A DNA stretch of 64,000 nt from Acidimicrobiia bacterium (lineage in GTDB: Bacteria > Actinomycetota > Acidimicrobiia > Acidimicrobiales > Bin134), in assembly GCA_022819825.1 (NCBI GenBank), contig JAJEGM010000001.1:62001-126000 (forward strand). The letters run 5' to 3'. This document shows positions 47,393-56,118 of the stretch, piece by piece. The position numbers were made by a program, and so were the translations under genes. The notes beneath the pieces were generated by a model. It made no database searches and was not told where the DNA came from. It saw only the letters and a program-made list of their open reading frames with translations. Within the stretch, counting starts at the first letter, position 1. Each line of letters begins with the position of its first letter.

Positions 47393-47767
47393 CTACGTCA
47401 AACGGCGGTCTAGGCGGTCGCGGAAGGCACGGGCGCCGACGACTATGGCGCCGTGGCGGCGCACTCGCCGGGCCAGTTCGCGGTCTGAGGTGACCACGGT
47501 GGCCGCCGACGGGTCATCCATGGCGGCCACTTCTTTGGCGATGCAGTCGTCAGCCGCGTTGGGGCCACGGTGGGAGGCATAAGCCAGCTCCACTGGGCCG
47601 TGGTAGCCGGAGGGGAGGCTGGGAACTGGGCGGCCGTCGGCCACCACCAGAGCCGGTACACCGGCATCGGCAATGTCCTCAACCAGGCGGATCAGCGCGC
47701 CGTCCCGATCAGCCCACCAGCCGTCGGGACGGCACCCGATCACATTCATGGCGTCAACCACAATCAC
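47393..47767 (-). CDS. NYN/PIN-like nuclease domain protein
   Basis: 124 residues. MIVVDAMNVIGC starts the PIN-like fold with the first Asp and the Asn. NAADDCIAKEVAAM and VVTSDRELARRVRRHG supply the remaining acidic residues, as in YacP/NYN single-domain RNases. It is a compact complete domain without extra parts. The start overlaps nothing; the DyP peroxidase gene ends 15 bases upstream, so the two may be co-transcribed. Confidence 0.8.
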   Translation of the reverse strand: MIVVDAMNVIGCRPDGWWADRDGALIRLVEDIADAGVPALVVADGRPVPSLPSGYHGPVELAYASHRGPNAADDCIAKEVAAMDDPSAATVVTSDRELARRVRRHGAIVVGARAFRDRLDRRLT

Positions 47768-47782
47768 TGTGGTTGACCCCCA

Positions 47783-48703
47783 CTACGCCAAGCTGGCGTC
47801 GAGGCACTCCACGGAGGGAGCGAAGTAGTAGCTGCCCGAAGCCGGGTTCGAGAAGTCGGTGAGCATGTCGCGCACCTGGCCGTTGCGGCCGTACATCGCA
47901 TCCATGCGCTCCCGGAACGGGGCCTGGGTCTTGCAGAAGGCCATGAAGTACAAGCCCACGGTGCCATCGTGGAAGGCATACGGGGTGGACCGACGAGCGA
48001 TCTCGTCCCGCTTGGGCTTGGAGTCATCGGCGGTCTCGCCGTCGCGCAGCTCCACGTGGGAGAGGTGCGAGTGGGGGGCCTGCTCGTCCAAGCGGGTGGA
48101 GTCGGCCTTGGTCCGACCGAAGTTCACCTCTTGGGTGGGCACATCAAGCTGCTCCCAGGCCACCAGGTCGTGAACCCAGCGCTGAGCGATGATGAAGCTG
48201 CCACCCGCACCGGCCTCGCCGTCACCGATGATGGCCACGGCCGGCTGATCCTCGTCCTCTGGGTTGCCAGTGCCGTCGATGAAGCCGGTCATGTCCAGGC
48301 TGTCGCCGTAGATGAAGGTGGGGGTCTCCCGGGCCACGCTCATCCCACCGGCGATCAGGGCCATGCGGGCGTCCCACTGGGCCTTCCACACCAAGTCCTT
48401 CTCGTCGTGGGTCATCCACAGCAGCAGCTCCTCTTGGGTGCCCTTGGCCTCGCGGCCGCTGCCGTCGATGGACTCCACCGTGTGATACGGCTGGAAGTCG
48501 CCGGGAACGTCGTCGGTCAGGTCGGCCAAAAGGGTGGGGCCGAGCCCGATGACGAGGTTGATCCCCTGGGCGTCACAGTTGCTGCGGCAATCGGAAATAG
48601 CCGACTTGATGGCCCCCAAATCGGCGCCGTCACCGCGACTGAGGTGGACATACCACTGGTATTTGCCCATTTCGTTGAAAATTGCCGGCTGGCAGGTCGC
48701 CAT
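47783..48703 (-). CDS. DyP-type heme peroxidase
   Basis: 306 residues from ATG 48703, with GGAGGAG about 7 bases upstream. DMTGFIDGTGNPED holds the GxxDG motif whose Asp is the DyP distal catalyst. HSHLSHVELRDG carries the proximal heme His, and IARRSTPYAFHDG the conserved Arg-Arg-Ser-x-Pro-Tyr. GLYFMAFCKTQAPFRERMDAM is the closing family block. It uses peroxide to oxidise dyes, lignin-like phenols or sulfide. No encapsulin gene is visible nearby. Diverges from the enoyl-CoA hydratase gene. Confidence 0.93.
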   Translation of the reverse strand: MATCQPAIFNEMGKYQWYVHLSRGDGADLGAIKSAISDCRSNCDAQGINLVIGLGPTLLADLTDDVPGDFQPYHTVESIDGSGREAKGTQEELLLWMTHDEKDLVWKAQWDARMALIAGGMSVARETPTFIYGDSLDMTGFIDGTGNPEDEDQPAVAIIGDGEAGAGGSFIIAQRWVHDLVAWEQLDVPTQEVNFGRTKADSTRLDEQAPHSHLSHVELRDGETADDSKPKRDEIARRSTPYAFHDGTVGLYFMAFCKTQAPFRERMDAMYGRNGQVRDMLTDFSNPASGSYYFAPSVECLDASLA

Positions 48704-48743
48704 TGCGCATCTCCTCCCTGAAAACGTTGGCTGCTCACGAAGT

Positions 48744-48759
48744 CTGGCACTATTGCCAG
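48744..48759. promoter_or_regulatory. 16-base palindrome between DyP and enoyl-CoA hydratase genes
   Basis: CTGGCA-CTAT-TGCCAG is a perfect 6-base dyad in the 116-base divergent gap, 40 bases from the DyP start and 60 from the hydratase start. Position and symmetry suit an operator for a dimeric regulator of both directions. Confidence 0.4.
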
Positions 48760-48819
48760 GCAGATTCACCTTGAAGCGCAAAAATCCAGAACCCATCCTG
48801 ACTATCACAGGAGGAGCTC

Positions 48820-49614
48820 ATGAATCCCGATGACTACGGCGCCCTGGAAGTGTCCACAGCCGATCGCATCACCACGGTGGTGCTCAACCGACCCGAAGCC
48901 CGCAATGCCATCAACCCGGTACTGCACGACGACCTGACCCGGGTGTTCACTGATCTGGACCAAGACCCCGACACCGACGTGGCCATCCTTACCGGAGCGG
49001 GCGGTTCGTTCTGCGCCGGGGGCGATATTCCCTGGCTGCGCCAACTGGCCGGAAACGTCTCCGAGGTGGAACGGGTAATCCGGGCCGACCGGCGCATCAC
49101 CGAGTCGGCGCTCACTCTGGAGAAACCCATCTTGGCCAAGGTGGACGGACCGGCGGTGGGGCTGGGCTGCTCGCTGGCGCTGTACTGCGATTTTGTCTAC
49201 GCCTCGGAGCGGTCGGTGTTCGGCGATCCCCACGTTTCGGTGGGTCTGGTGGCCGGCGACGGCGGTGCCCTGCTGTGGCCCCAGCTGGTGGGCTATGCCC
49301 GGGCCCGGCGCTACCTGTTGACCGGTGACCTGATTAAGGCCCCGGAAGCAGCCGAGATCGGCCTCATCACCGAATGTGTGCCCGGCGACGAACTCGACAA
49401 CACCGTGCAGGCCATGGCCGAGCGGATGCGCGACGGCGCCCGCATCGCCATCAAGTACACCAAGGCGTCCATCAACGCCGGCCTGCGCCAAGTGGCCAAT
49501 GCGGTGGTGGACCGGGCGGCGTCAACCGAGGGCATAACCATGATGACCGAGGACTTCAAGATCGCCCTTGACGCCTTTTTGGCCAAAGAGCCCCCCAAGT
49601 TCATCGGCCGCTAA
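48820..49614 (+). CDS. Enoyl-CoA hydratase/isomerase family protein
   Basis: 264 residues from ATG 48820, AGGAGGAG directly upstream. VVLNRPEARNAIN is the crotonase start, and ILTGAGGSFCAGGDIPWL provides the first oxyanion Gly. In the second half, KVDGPAVGLGCSLALYCDFVYAS has the second oxyanion Gly. The usual catalytic Glu pair is not clearly kept (GDPHVSVGLVAGDGG), so isomerase, hydrolase or hydratase activity cannot be separated. First gene of a three-gene operon with the acyl-CoA dehydrogenase and phosphotransferase-like genes. Confidence 0.9.
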   Translation: MNPDDYGALEVSTADRITTVVLNRPEARNAINPVLHDDLTRVFTDLDQDPDTDVAILTGAGGSFCAGGDIPWLRQLAGNVSEVERVIRADRRITESALTLEKPILAKVDGPAVGLGCSLALYCDFVYASERSVFGDPHVSVGLVAGDGGALLWPQLVGYARARRYLLTGDLIKAPEAAEIGLITECVPGDELDNTVQAMAERMRDGARIAIKYTKASINAGLRQVANAVVDRAASTEGITMMTEDFKIALDAFLAKEPPKFIGR

Positions 49615-49628
49615 CTCGGAGACACGCT

Positions 49629-50795
49629 GTGGACTACCCCACCGAAGCCGAGCACCACGGACTGCTGAGGGAGACCGTCCGTCGGTTCGTCGAGACGGAG
49701 GTGCCCCGGGAGGTGGCCCGCCAATGGGACCGGACCAACGAGATCGACCGAGGCGTGCTCTACAAGCTGGCCGACCTGGGGCTGTTCGGCATCACCATTC
49801 CCGAGCACTACGGCGGATCGGGACGGGACATCACTGCCACCATGATCGTGATCGAGGAGCTCTGCCGCCGCAGCACCGCCCTGGGCAGCGGATACATCTA
49901 CGGCGCCTGCTACGCGGGCATGAACCTGGTGGAGACGGCCAGCGAGGCCCAACGCCAAGCGTGGCTGCCCAAGGTGGCGCGGGGGGAGATGCTGTTCTCC
50001 TACGGGCTGACCGAACCTGATGTGGGCTCCGATCTGGCCAGCGTCACCACCACCGCAGTGCGCGACGGCGATGTGGTGCGGATCAACGGGGCCAAGCGGT
50101 TCTGCTCGGGCACTACTTACACCGACTACATCTATGCCCTGGTCAACACCAATCCCGATGGCGAGCGCTATCACAATCTGTCGTTCGTTTTGATTCCTCC
50201 ACGGCAGTCGGGGGTGACCATCGAGCCCCAGCACGCCATGGGGCTCAAGGGGTCGATGACCACCGACGTCACCTTCACCGATGTGGAGGTGCCTGCTGAA
50301 AACATCGTGGGCGGCGACGAGGGCTGGAACCAGGGGTGGGCCAAGCTGGCCGGCCCGGGGCTGGACGTTGAGAAGATCGAGGTGGCCGCCATGGCCTTGG
50401 GCATCGCCACCGGAGCGGTCGAGGACGCCTGGAGCTACGCCCAGGAACGAGTGCAGTTTGGCAAGCCCATCAGCAGCCACCAGTCCATCCGCCACATGCT
50501 CTCCGAAGGCCGCACCCGGCTGCTGGCCTCCCGCCTTATGACCTACCACGCCGCCCGACTGCTGGATGAGGACAAGCCGGCATCGGTAGAGACCTCCATG
50601 GCCAAGCTGTTCGTGTGCGACACCGCCAAAGACATCGTCTTGTCGATGCAGCAGGTGATGGGCGCTTACGGCTACGTGGAGGACTTCGACATGGAACGCT
50701 ACGTTCGCGACGTGCTGGTGATGCCCATCATCGGCGGCTCCTCCGCTATCCAGCGAAATAACATCTCCAACCGGCTCAAACTGGCCAAGGAATAG
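49629..50795 (+). CDS. Acyl-CoA dehydrogenase family protein
   Basis: 388 residues from GTG 49629, 14 bases after the hydratase stop. FGITIPEHYGGSGRD, MLFSYGLTEPDVGSDLAS, INGAKRFCSGTTYTDY and VQFGKPISSHQSIRHM are standard FAD and substrate-binding blocks. The C-terminal loop reads PIIGGSSAIQRN where many family members have IYEGTSEIQ; the Glu that acts as base in medium-chain enzymes is replaced by Gly, so another base or altered chemistry is implied. It would oxidise an acyl-CoA at the alpha-beta bond. Confidence 0.9.
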   Translation: MDYPTEAEHHGLLRETVRRFVETEVPREVARQWDRTNEIDRGVLYKLADLGLFGITIPEHYGGSGRDITATMIVIEELCRRSTALGSGYIYGACYAGMNLVETASEAQRQAWLPKVARGEMLFSYGLTEPDVGSDLASVTTTAVRDGDVVRINGAKRFCSGTTYTDYIYALVNTNPDGERYHNLSFVLIPPRQSGVTIEPQHAMGLKGSMTTDVTFTDVEVPAENIVGGDEGWNQGWAKLAGPGLDVEKIEVAAMALGIATGAVEDAWSYAQERVQFGKPISSHQSIRHMLSEGRTRLLASRLMTYHAARLLDEDKPASVETSMAKLFVCDTAKDIVLSMQQVMGAYGYVEDFDMERYVRDVLVMPIIGGSSAIQRNNISNRLKLAKE

Positions 50796-50801
50796 GTTGC
50801 A

Positions 50802-52166
50802 ATGACCGTTACCAAAGACCCCATGGACCTTGAAGCTGCCTCCGACAAGGTGGTGGCCTGGTTGGAGGACAACTTGGGGGGCACGGTCACCCATATCGAG
50901 CGTCAAGCCCGGTGGCGGCCAGTGTGGTTCGCCGATGTAGAGCGCAACGGCGAACGGCTGGAACTGTGCGTGCGGGGCGACCGCACCGATATGCCATTGG
51001 TATTCCCGCTCGACCACGAGATGCGCTTACAAAGCCTGCTCGGCGACCACGGCATCCCCGTGGCCCATGTGTACGGCTGGATCGACGACCCGATGGCCTA
51101 CGTCATGGACCGGGTTCCCGGCGAGAACCACTTTGAGAACTGCACCGATGCCGAACGGGACGCCGTGGTGGACGACTACCTGCACATCCTGGCCCGGATG
51201 CACGCCCTCGACATCCAGCCGTTCGTCGACGGGGGCATCATGCGAGCGGAGCGACCCGAGGAGTCGGGCTTGCTGGGTTTGCGGCGCTACGAGCAGTTGT
51301 ACCGCAGCGTGAAGACGCTCCCCGACCCGTTTCTCGAGTTCTCCTTGGGCTGGCTGCACCGTAATCCCCCGTTCTCTCGGGGCCGGGAATCGGTCATCGT
51401 GTGGGATACCGGGCAGTTCCACCATCAAGACGGCCGAGTGCTGGCCGTGTTGGACGTGGAAATCGGCCACATCGGCGACCCGATGATGGACTTGGCCGCG
51501 TGGCGCCAGCGCGACACGGTGCTCGGCTTCGGCAACTTCGCCAAACTCTACGACCGCTACGGCGAGCTGGCCGGCGAGCCGGTGGACCTGGACTCCATCC
51601 AGCGCCACCACTTCATGTTCACCCTCTCCAACCAGCTCCCGTTCAGCGCGGCGCTGCGGGAGCCGGCCCCCGACTCCGACCTGATGACCAACCTCCAGTG
51701 GTGCTACGAGACCAACCTGTTCGCCACCGAGGCCCTGGCCGAGATCCTCGACGTGGAGCTGCCCACCGTGGAAATGCCCGATCCCCGGGAATCCCGGGCC
51801 GAGGTGGTGCTCAACCACCTGGTCCGCAACCTGCGCACCGTGCAGATCGAAGACGAACACCTGCGCTACAAGCTGCGCACCATGTTCCGCATGGCCCGCC
51901 ACGCATCCCGCATCGACGAGATTGGCGACGCGGTTTCCAACGCCGACTTGGACGATCTCCACGAGCTGCTGGGCCATCGCCCGGCGACATGGTTGGCGGG
52001 CGAGGCCGAGCTTGAGCAGTTCGTGCTGGCCAACGCCGACACCGACCTATACGACAAAGCCCTGGTCACGCTGTTCCACAAGCGCAATCTGCGGGCGCAG
52101 ATGCTCCTCGGCCCGGCCGGCTCAGCTATGGCCCGCCACCTCCGCATTCAGACCTTCAGCGACTGA
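50802..52166 (+). CDS. Aminoglycoside-phosphotransferase-fold protein (ACAD10/11-like kinase)
   Basis: 454 residues, 6 bases after the dehydrogenase stop. The APH fold is indicated by IPVAHVYGWIDDPMAYVMDRVPGE (hinge region), DYLHILARMHALD and VLDVEIGHIGDPMMDLAAW. The Brenner motif HxDxxxxN is altered: VWDTGQFHH keeps the Asp but lacks the His and Asn. Relatives beside acyl-CoA dehydrogenases phosphorylate hydroxyacyl-CoA; the altered residues leave activity uncertain. A C-terminal helical domain of about 130 residues is longer than in simple APH enzymes. Confidence 0.83.
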   Translation: MTVTKDPMDLEAASDKVVAWLEDNLGGTVTHIERQARWRPVWFADVERNGERLELCVRGDRTDMPLVFPLDHEMRLQSLLGDHGIPVAHVYGWIDDPMAYVMDRVPGENHFENCTDAERDAVVDDYLHILARMHALDIQPFVDGGIMRAERPEESGLLGLRRYEQLYRSVKTLPDPFLEFSLGWLHRNPPFSRGRESVIVWDTGQFHHQDGRVLAVLDVEIGHIGDPMMDLAAWRQRDTVLGFGNFAKLYDRYGELAGEPVDLDSIQRHHFMFTLSNQLPFSAALREPAPDSDLMTNLQWCYETNLFATEALAEILDVELPTVEMPDPRESRAEVVLNHLVRNLRTVQIEDEHLRYKLRTMFRMARHASRIDEIGDAVSNADLDDLHELLGHRPATWLAGEAELEQFVLANADTDLYDKALVTLFHKRNLRAQMLLGPAGSAMARHLRIQTFSD

Positions 52167-52169
52167 GGC

Positions 52170-53048
52170 CTACCCCGCTGAAGCCCGGGCAGCGACGGCA
52201 GCGGCGCCGATAAGGCCGCCGTCGGGGCCGAGGGGGCTGGGGATGATGCGGGTTCCTTCCGAATGGACCAGGCGGCAGATGCGGTCGATCTCGACTTGGG
52301 CGGCATCGAAGAAGTCGTCGCCGTAGCCCAGCGCCACTGAGCCGCCGACCACGGCTAGACGTAGGTCCAGCAGGTTGGCCACGGAGCCCACTCCCCGACC
52401 CACCAGCGTGCCCACACGGCGACGCATCTCTGACGGCGCGTCGGCCGGGGCCACCCCATTGAGCAGGTCGGCGATGGCGGTGCCCGAGGCCTGGCCCTCC
52501 AATAGGCCCACGGCTCCGGCCGCATCGGCCCGACCGCCCTCCGCCACGAAGATGTGGCCGATATGGCCGGCGTTGCCATCTGCCCCGTCGAGCAGCTTCC
52601 CGTTCAATACGATGCCGCCCCCGATACCGGTGGACACCACCATGGCCAGGTAGTTGTCCTCCCTGACAGCCCCTCCTACCCAGCCCTCGGCCAGAGCGAG
52701 GGCTTTGGCGTCGTTGTCCACCGCCACCGGCAGGCCGAGCGCGTCTGACAGACGGTCCCTCAGAGGAAAGTCCCGCCATACGGCGATGTTGAGGGGCGAT
52801 AGCAGCCGATGGTTGTCCCGAGACGGCCCTCCGCTGCCCACACCGCAGGCACTTACTGGCTGGCCATGTTCTTCAAGAACCTCGCGGGCCAACTCCACTA
52901 CCAGGGCGAATAGCGCTTCCTCGTCAGCTGCCTGCGATGGCCCTCGCCGCTGACACAGCACTCGCCCGCCAGGGTCAACCACGCCGACGGCCACCTTGGT
53001 GCCGCCGATGTCCACGGCCAGCACCGGGCCGTCGAGCACTATTTCCAC
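52170..53048 (-). CDS. ROK family sugar kinase-like protein without the zinc motif
   Basis: 292 residues. VLAVDIGGTKVAVGVVD is the phosphate-1 loop and VSTGIGGGIVLNGKLLDG the phosphate-2 region; GHIGHIFVAEGG follows, with the first zinc His. The Cys-x-Cys-GxxGC cluster that usually completes the ROK zinc site is absent. DNDAKALALAEGW supplies the catalytic Asp and its neighbours. Glucose or another hexose is the likely substrate. It converges with the phosphotransferase-like gene (4-base gap) and follows the aquaporin gene by 9 bases. Confidence 0.87.
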   Translation of the reverse strand: MEIVLDGPVLAVDIGGTKVAVGVVDPGGRVLCQRRGPSQAADEEALFALVVELAREVLEEHGQPVSACGVGSGGPSRDNHRLLSPLNIAVWRDFPLRDRLSDALGLPVAVDNDAKALALAEGWVGGAVREDNYLAMVVSTGIGGGIVLNGKLLDGADGNAGHIGHIFVAEGGRADAAGAVGLLEGQASGTAIADLLNGVAPADAPSEMRRRVGTLVGRGVGSVANLLDLRLAVVGGSVALGYGDDFFDAAQVEIDRICRLVHSEGTRIIPSPLGPDGGLIGAAAVAARASAG

Positions 53049-53057
53049 GGTCAGAGG

Positions 53058-53738
53058 TTAGGAGACGGGCTCCCCTGCTGGTTTGTCCTGGGGGTACACG
53101 AACCGGATCAGCAAAACCGCGGCCACCAGCCCGATGATCTGCATCACGATGAACATGGGGGCCGACGACGGCTCGATGCCGGCAAAGGTGTCCGAGAACA
53201 TGCGCCCCACAGTCACCGCAGGGTTGGCGAAGCTGGTGGACGAAGTGAAGTAGTAGGCCCCGCCGATGTAAGCCGCCACCCCGCCAGCCACATATCGGAC
53301 CCTTCCGGTTCGCACCAGCGCGAAGATCAGAGCCACCAACCCGGCGGTGGCGATCACCTCGCCCAGCCACAGATGGCCAGCCGAGCGGTCCTTGGTCGAC
53401 CAGTCCACTGCGTTCAGGTCGAACATCAGGTTGGCCAGCATGGTCCCTACTACCGCACCGGCCACTTGGACCGCGATGTAGGGGGCGATGTGGCGACGAG
53501 GAAAATCTCCCAGCGCCCAGTCGGCCAGGGTCACCGCCGGGTTGAAGTGGGCGCCCGACACCGGGCCGAACATCAAGATGATGGCAAACAGCACAGCCGC
53601 GGTGGCCGCCGCGTTCTGGAACAGCTGCAAACCCACATCGGTGGGCGACAGCCGCTCGGCCATGATGCCCGACCCCACCACGCCGATCAGCAACATCGCC
53701 GTTCCCACGCCCTCAGCAACCAGCTTCCGAATCAGCAC
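53058..53738 (-). CDS. Aquaporin/MIP family channel
   Basis: 226 residues with six hydrophobic helices and both half-helix motifs: GAHFNPAVTLADW and SFANPAVTVGRMF, each with the NPA box. The Arg after the second NPA is the selectivity-filter Arg. The filter residues do not clearly separate water from glycerol or metalloid transport, and no ars genes are nearby. The start diverges from the third CoxL-like gene by 27 bases. Confidence 0.92.
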   Translation of the reverse strand: MLIRKLVAEGVGTAMLLIGVVGSGIMAERLSPTDVGLQLFQNAAATAAVLFAIILMFGPVSGAHFNPAVTLADWALGDFPRRHIAPYIAVQVAGAVVGTMLANLMFDLNAVDWSTKDRSAGHLWLGEVIATAGLVALIFALVRTGRVRYVAGGVAAYIGGAYYFTSSTSFANPAVTVGRMFSDTFAGIEPSSAPMFIVMQIIGLVAAVLLIRFVYPQDKPAGEPVS

Positions 53739-53751
53739 GCGAAAAAGCTAA

Positions 53752-53757
53752 TACGCT
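53752..53757 (+). promoter_or_regulatory. Candidate -10 hexamer for the CoxL-like gene
   Basis: TACGCT ends 8 bases before ATG 53766 in a 27-base divergent gap that leaves no room for a leader, so a leaderless transcript is likely. Confidence 0.35.
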
Positions 53758-53765
53758 CGGCGGCC

Positions 53766-56117
53766 ATGCGGTTTACCGGCACCAGCGTCCCCCGTCGGGA
53801 AGACCCGCGCCTCTTGGCCGGCGCAGGGCGGTTTGTGGACGACATCGACCAGCCCGGCCTCTTGGAGGCGGCGTTCGTCCGCAGCCCGGTGGCTCACGGG
53901 CGACTAATCGAGGTCGAGGCCGGCAATGCCAGAGCCACCGAGGGCGTGGTGGCGGTTCTCACCGCCGAGGATCTGGCCGAGTGCTGCTCCCCGATGGGAT
54001 TGGGGATGACCGGGCCGCTGATCGTGCCCGCCCATCTCCCATTGGCTGACACCAAGGTGCGCTTCGCCGGCGATCCGGTGGCGGTTGTGATCGCCACCAG
54101 CCGGGCCGCGGCGGAAGACGGCGCCGATGCGGTGGAGGTGGACATCGAGCCGCTGCCCCCGGTGACCAGTGCCGCCGCGATGGGCGAAAGCGCCGCAGTG
54201 TGGGATGAAGCCCCCGACAACGTGCTGTGGTCTGGCGAGGAGGTGTGGGGCGACCCCGACGAGGCATTCTCATCCGCGGCCCATGTCATCTCTGAGACGC
54301 TCACCCAGCACCGCCACACCTGTGTCCCCCTGGAGACCAGGGGCGGAGTGGCCGAATACGATCCGTCCACCGGCGGCCTTCGCTACGAGGTCTCCCACCA
54401 GAACCCCCATGCGCTGAGGGTGCACTTGGCGGCCATCCTCGGACTGCCCGCCTCCCAGATTCGCATCATTTGCGACAGCATCGGCGGATCGTTCGGCCTC
54501 AAGTCCAACCCCACCCGGGAGGATGTGGTGGTGTGCGCCGCCTCCCGCTTGCTGGGCCAGCCGGTGCGGTGGGTGGAGGACCGGGCAGAGAACCTGGTGG
54601 CCGGCGGCCACGCCCGCGAGGAGCAAGTGCACGTGGAGGCCGCGCTCGACGAGAACGGGGTGGTGATCGGCCTGCGAGCCGATCTGGTGATGGACCACGG
54701 GGCCTACCCGTTCCTCAACCTGCCGCTGTCGCTGTTCGCCAACATCATCAAGGTGCTTCTGCCCGGCACCCTTAGAGTGCGCCACTACCAATTCCGGGGA
54801 TCGGTGGTGGCCACCAGCAAGGCCTCCTTTGTGGCCTATCGGGGGCCGTGGGAGATCGAATGCTGGGTGCGGGAGCGACTCATGGACCTCATCGCCCGCC
54901 GACTCGACCTGGATCCTCTGGAAGTGCGCCGTCGCAACTACATGGGCGACGACCAATTCCCCGGCGCCATGCTCACCGGCCCCACCCTGGACTTCATGAC
55001 CATCAATCAAACCCTGGAGCGGGCGGTTGAGCTGGCCGACTACCAGGGCTTTCGAGTCGCCCAGGGCGAGGCCCGATCAGAGGGGCGGTATCTGGGAATC
55101 GGGCTTTGTACCTACTTGGAGCCCGGTCCCGGTCCCACCAACTACGGCCAGGCGCTGGGCTTCACCTACGAGCAACGCTCGATGCAGCGGGCTCGGGTGA
55201 AGCTGGAGCCCGACGGCTCGGTGACCGCGTTTACCAGCCAGCAGCCCCACGGCCAGAGCCACGAGACCACCCTGTCGCAGGTGGTGGCCGACGAGATGGG
55301 GGTGCCCATCGACAATGTGCGGGTGGTGGTCGGTGACACCGACCAGGTGCCGTTCAACATGGTGGGCACGGGCGGGAGCCGGGCAGCCACGCTGGGCGCC
55401 GGGGCGGCCCAGGGCGCGGCCCGAATTGTGCGCCACAAGCTGCTGGCGGTGGTGGCTACCCTGCTAGAGGCCAACCCCGACGATCTGGAGATCGTCGACG
55501 GGGTGGTGGCCGTGAGGGGCTCGCCCGACCGATCCAAGACGGTGGCCGAGGTGGCCCGGCTGTCTTACATGGCCCCGTTCACCCTGGACGAGGCACTGGG
55601 CGACGGTTTCGACGCATCGTTTGACTTCGAGACCCCGGCTGGAGGCTGGACCCAGTCGACCCATGTGTGCTGGGTGGAGTTCGACCCCGGAACCGGATTG
55701 GTGACCGTGCCCCGCTATCTGGTGGTGGAGGACTGCGGAGAGATGATCAACCCCTCGGTGGTGGAGGGCCAGATCCGGGGCGGGGTGGCCCAGGGAATCG
55801 GCAGCGTGCTGCTCGAGCGCATCGTCTATGACGACAGCGGACAGTGCACCACGTCCACGTTCATGGACTACCTCCTGCCCTCCGCGGCCGAAATCCCCCG
55901 AATCGACATCGAGCACATCGAGGGGCCCTCGCAGGGCGACGTCCCCTGGCGGGGCGTCGGCGAGGGCGGGGCCATCGGTTCCCCCGCCGCGGTGTGCAAC
56001 GCCATCGAAGACGCCCTCGCCCCCTGGGGCGTGGAGATCACAGAGCAGCACCTCCCCCCCAGCCGCATCCTCGAGCTGATCGCTCCCACTTCTGAGCCTG
56101 ACGCAAGCGACCACTAG
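53766..56117 (+). CDS. Molybdenum hydroxylase large subunit, atypical (xanthine dehydrogenase/CoxL family)
   Basis: 783 residues from ATG 53766. Family blocks include TSVPRREDPRLLAGAGRFVDD, IICDSIGGSFGLKSNPTRED and, at the end, WRGVGEGGAIGSPAAVCNAI. The active-site loop reads VAYRGPWEIECWVRERLM: neither the CO dehydrogenase form AYxCSFR nor the common AYRGAGRPE. The usual GVGES Glu region reads GVGEGG, keeping the Glu. Neighbours are a cupin and a TauD-like dioxygenase rather than small and FAD subunits. Substrate unknown. Confidence 0.88.
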   Translation: MRFTGTSVPRREDPRLLAGAGRFVDDIDQPGLLEAAFVRSPVAHGRLIEVEAGNARATEGVVAVLTAEDLAECCSPMGLGMTGPLIVPAHLPLADTKVRFAGDPVAVVIATSRAAAEDGADAVEVDIEPLPPVTSAAAMGESAAVWDEAPDNVLWSGEEVWGDPDEAFSSAAHVISETLTQHRHTCVPLETRGGVAEYDPSTGGLRYEVSHQNPHALRVHLAAILGLPASQIRIICDSIGGSFGLKSNPTREDVVVCAASRLLGQPVRWVEDRAENLVAGGHAREEQVHVEAALDENGVVIGLRADLVMDHGAYPFLNLPLSLFANIIKVLLPGTLRVRHYQFRGSVVATSKASFVAYRGPWEIECWVRERLMDLIARRLDLDPLEVRRRNYMGDDQFPGAMLTGPTLDFMTINQTLERAVELADYQGFRVAQGEARSEGRYLGIGLCTYLEPGPGPTNYGQALGFTYEQRSMQRARVKLEPDGSVTAFTSQQPHGQSHETTLSQVVADEMGVPIDNVRVVVGDTDQVPFNMVGTGGSRAATLGAGAAQGAARIVRHKLLAVVATLLEANPDDLEIVDGVVAVRGSPDRSKTVAEVARLSYMAPFTLDEALGDGFDASFDFETPAGGWTQSTHVCWVEFDPGTGLVTVPRYLVVEDCGEMINPSVVEGQIRGGVAQGIGSVLLERIVYDDSGQCTTSTFMDYLLPSAAEIPRIDIEHIEGPSQGDVPWRGVGEGGAIGSPAAVCNAIEDALAPWGVEITEQHLPPSRILELIAPTSEPDASDH

Positions 56118-56118
56118 C

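Noticed and set aside
48744-48759. Sigma-54 promoter resembling TGGCAC-N-TTGC
   Set aside because: Spacing between the GG and GC elements is 7 bases, not the required 10, and actinobacteria generally lack sigma-54. It is better read as a palindrome.
53766-56117. Annotation as CO dehydrogenase
   Set aside because: The loop AYRGPWE lacks the Cys of the form I motif, and no coxM or coxS is adjacent.
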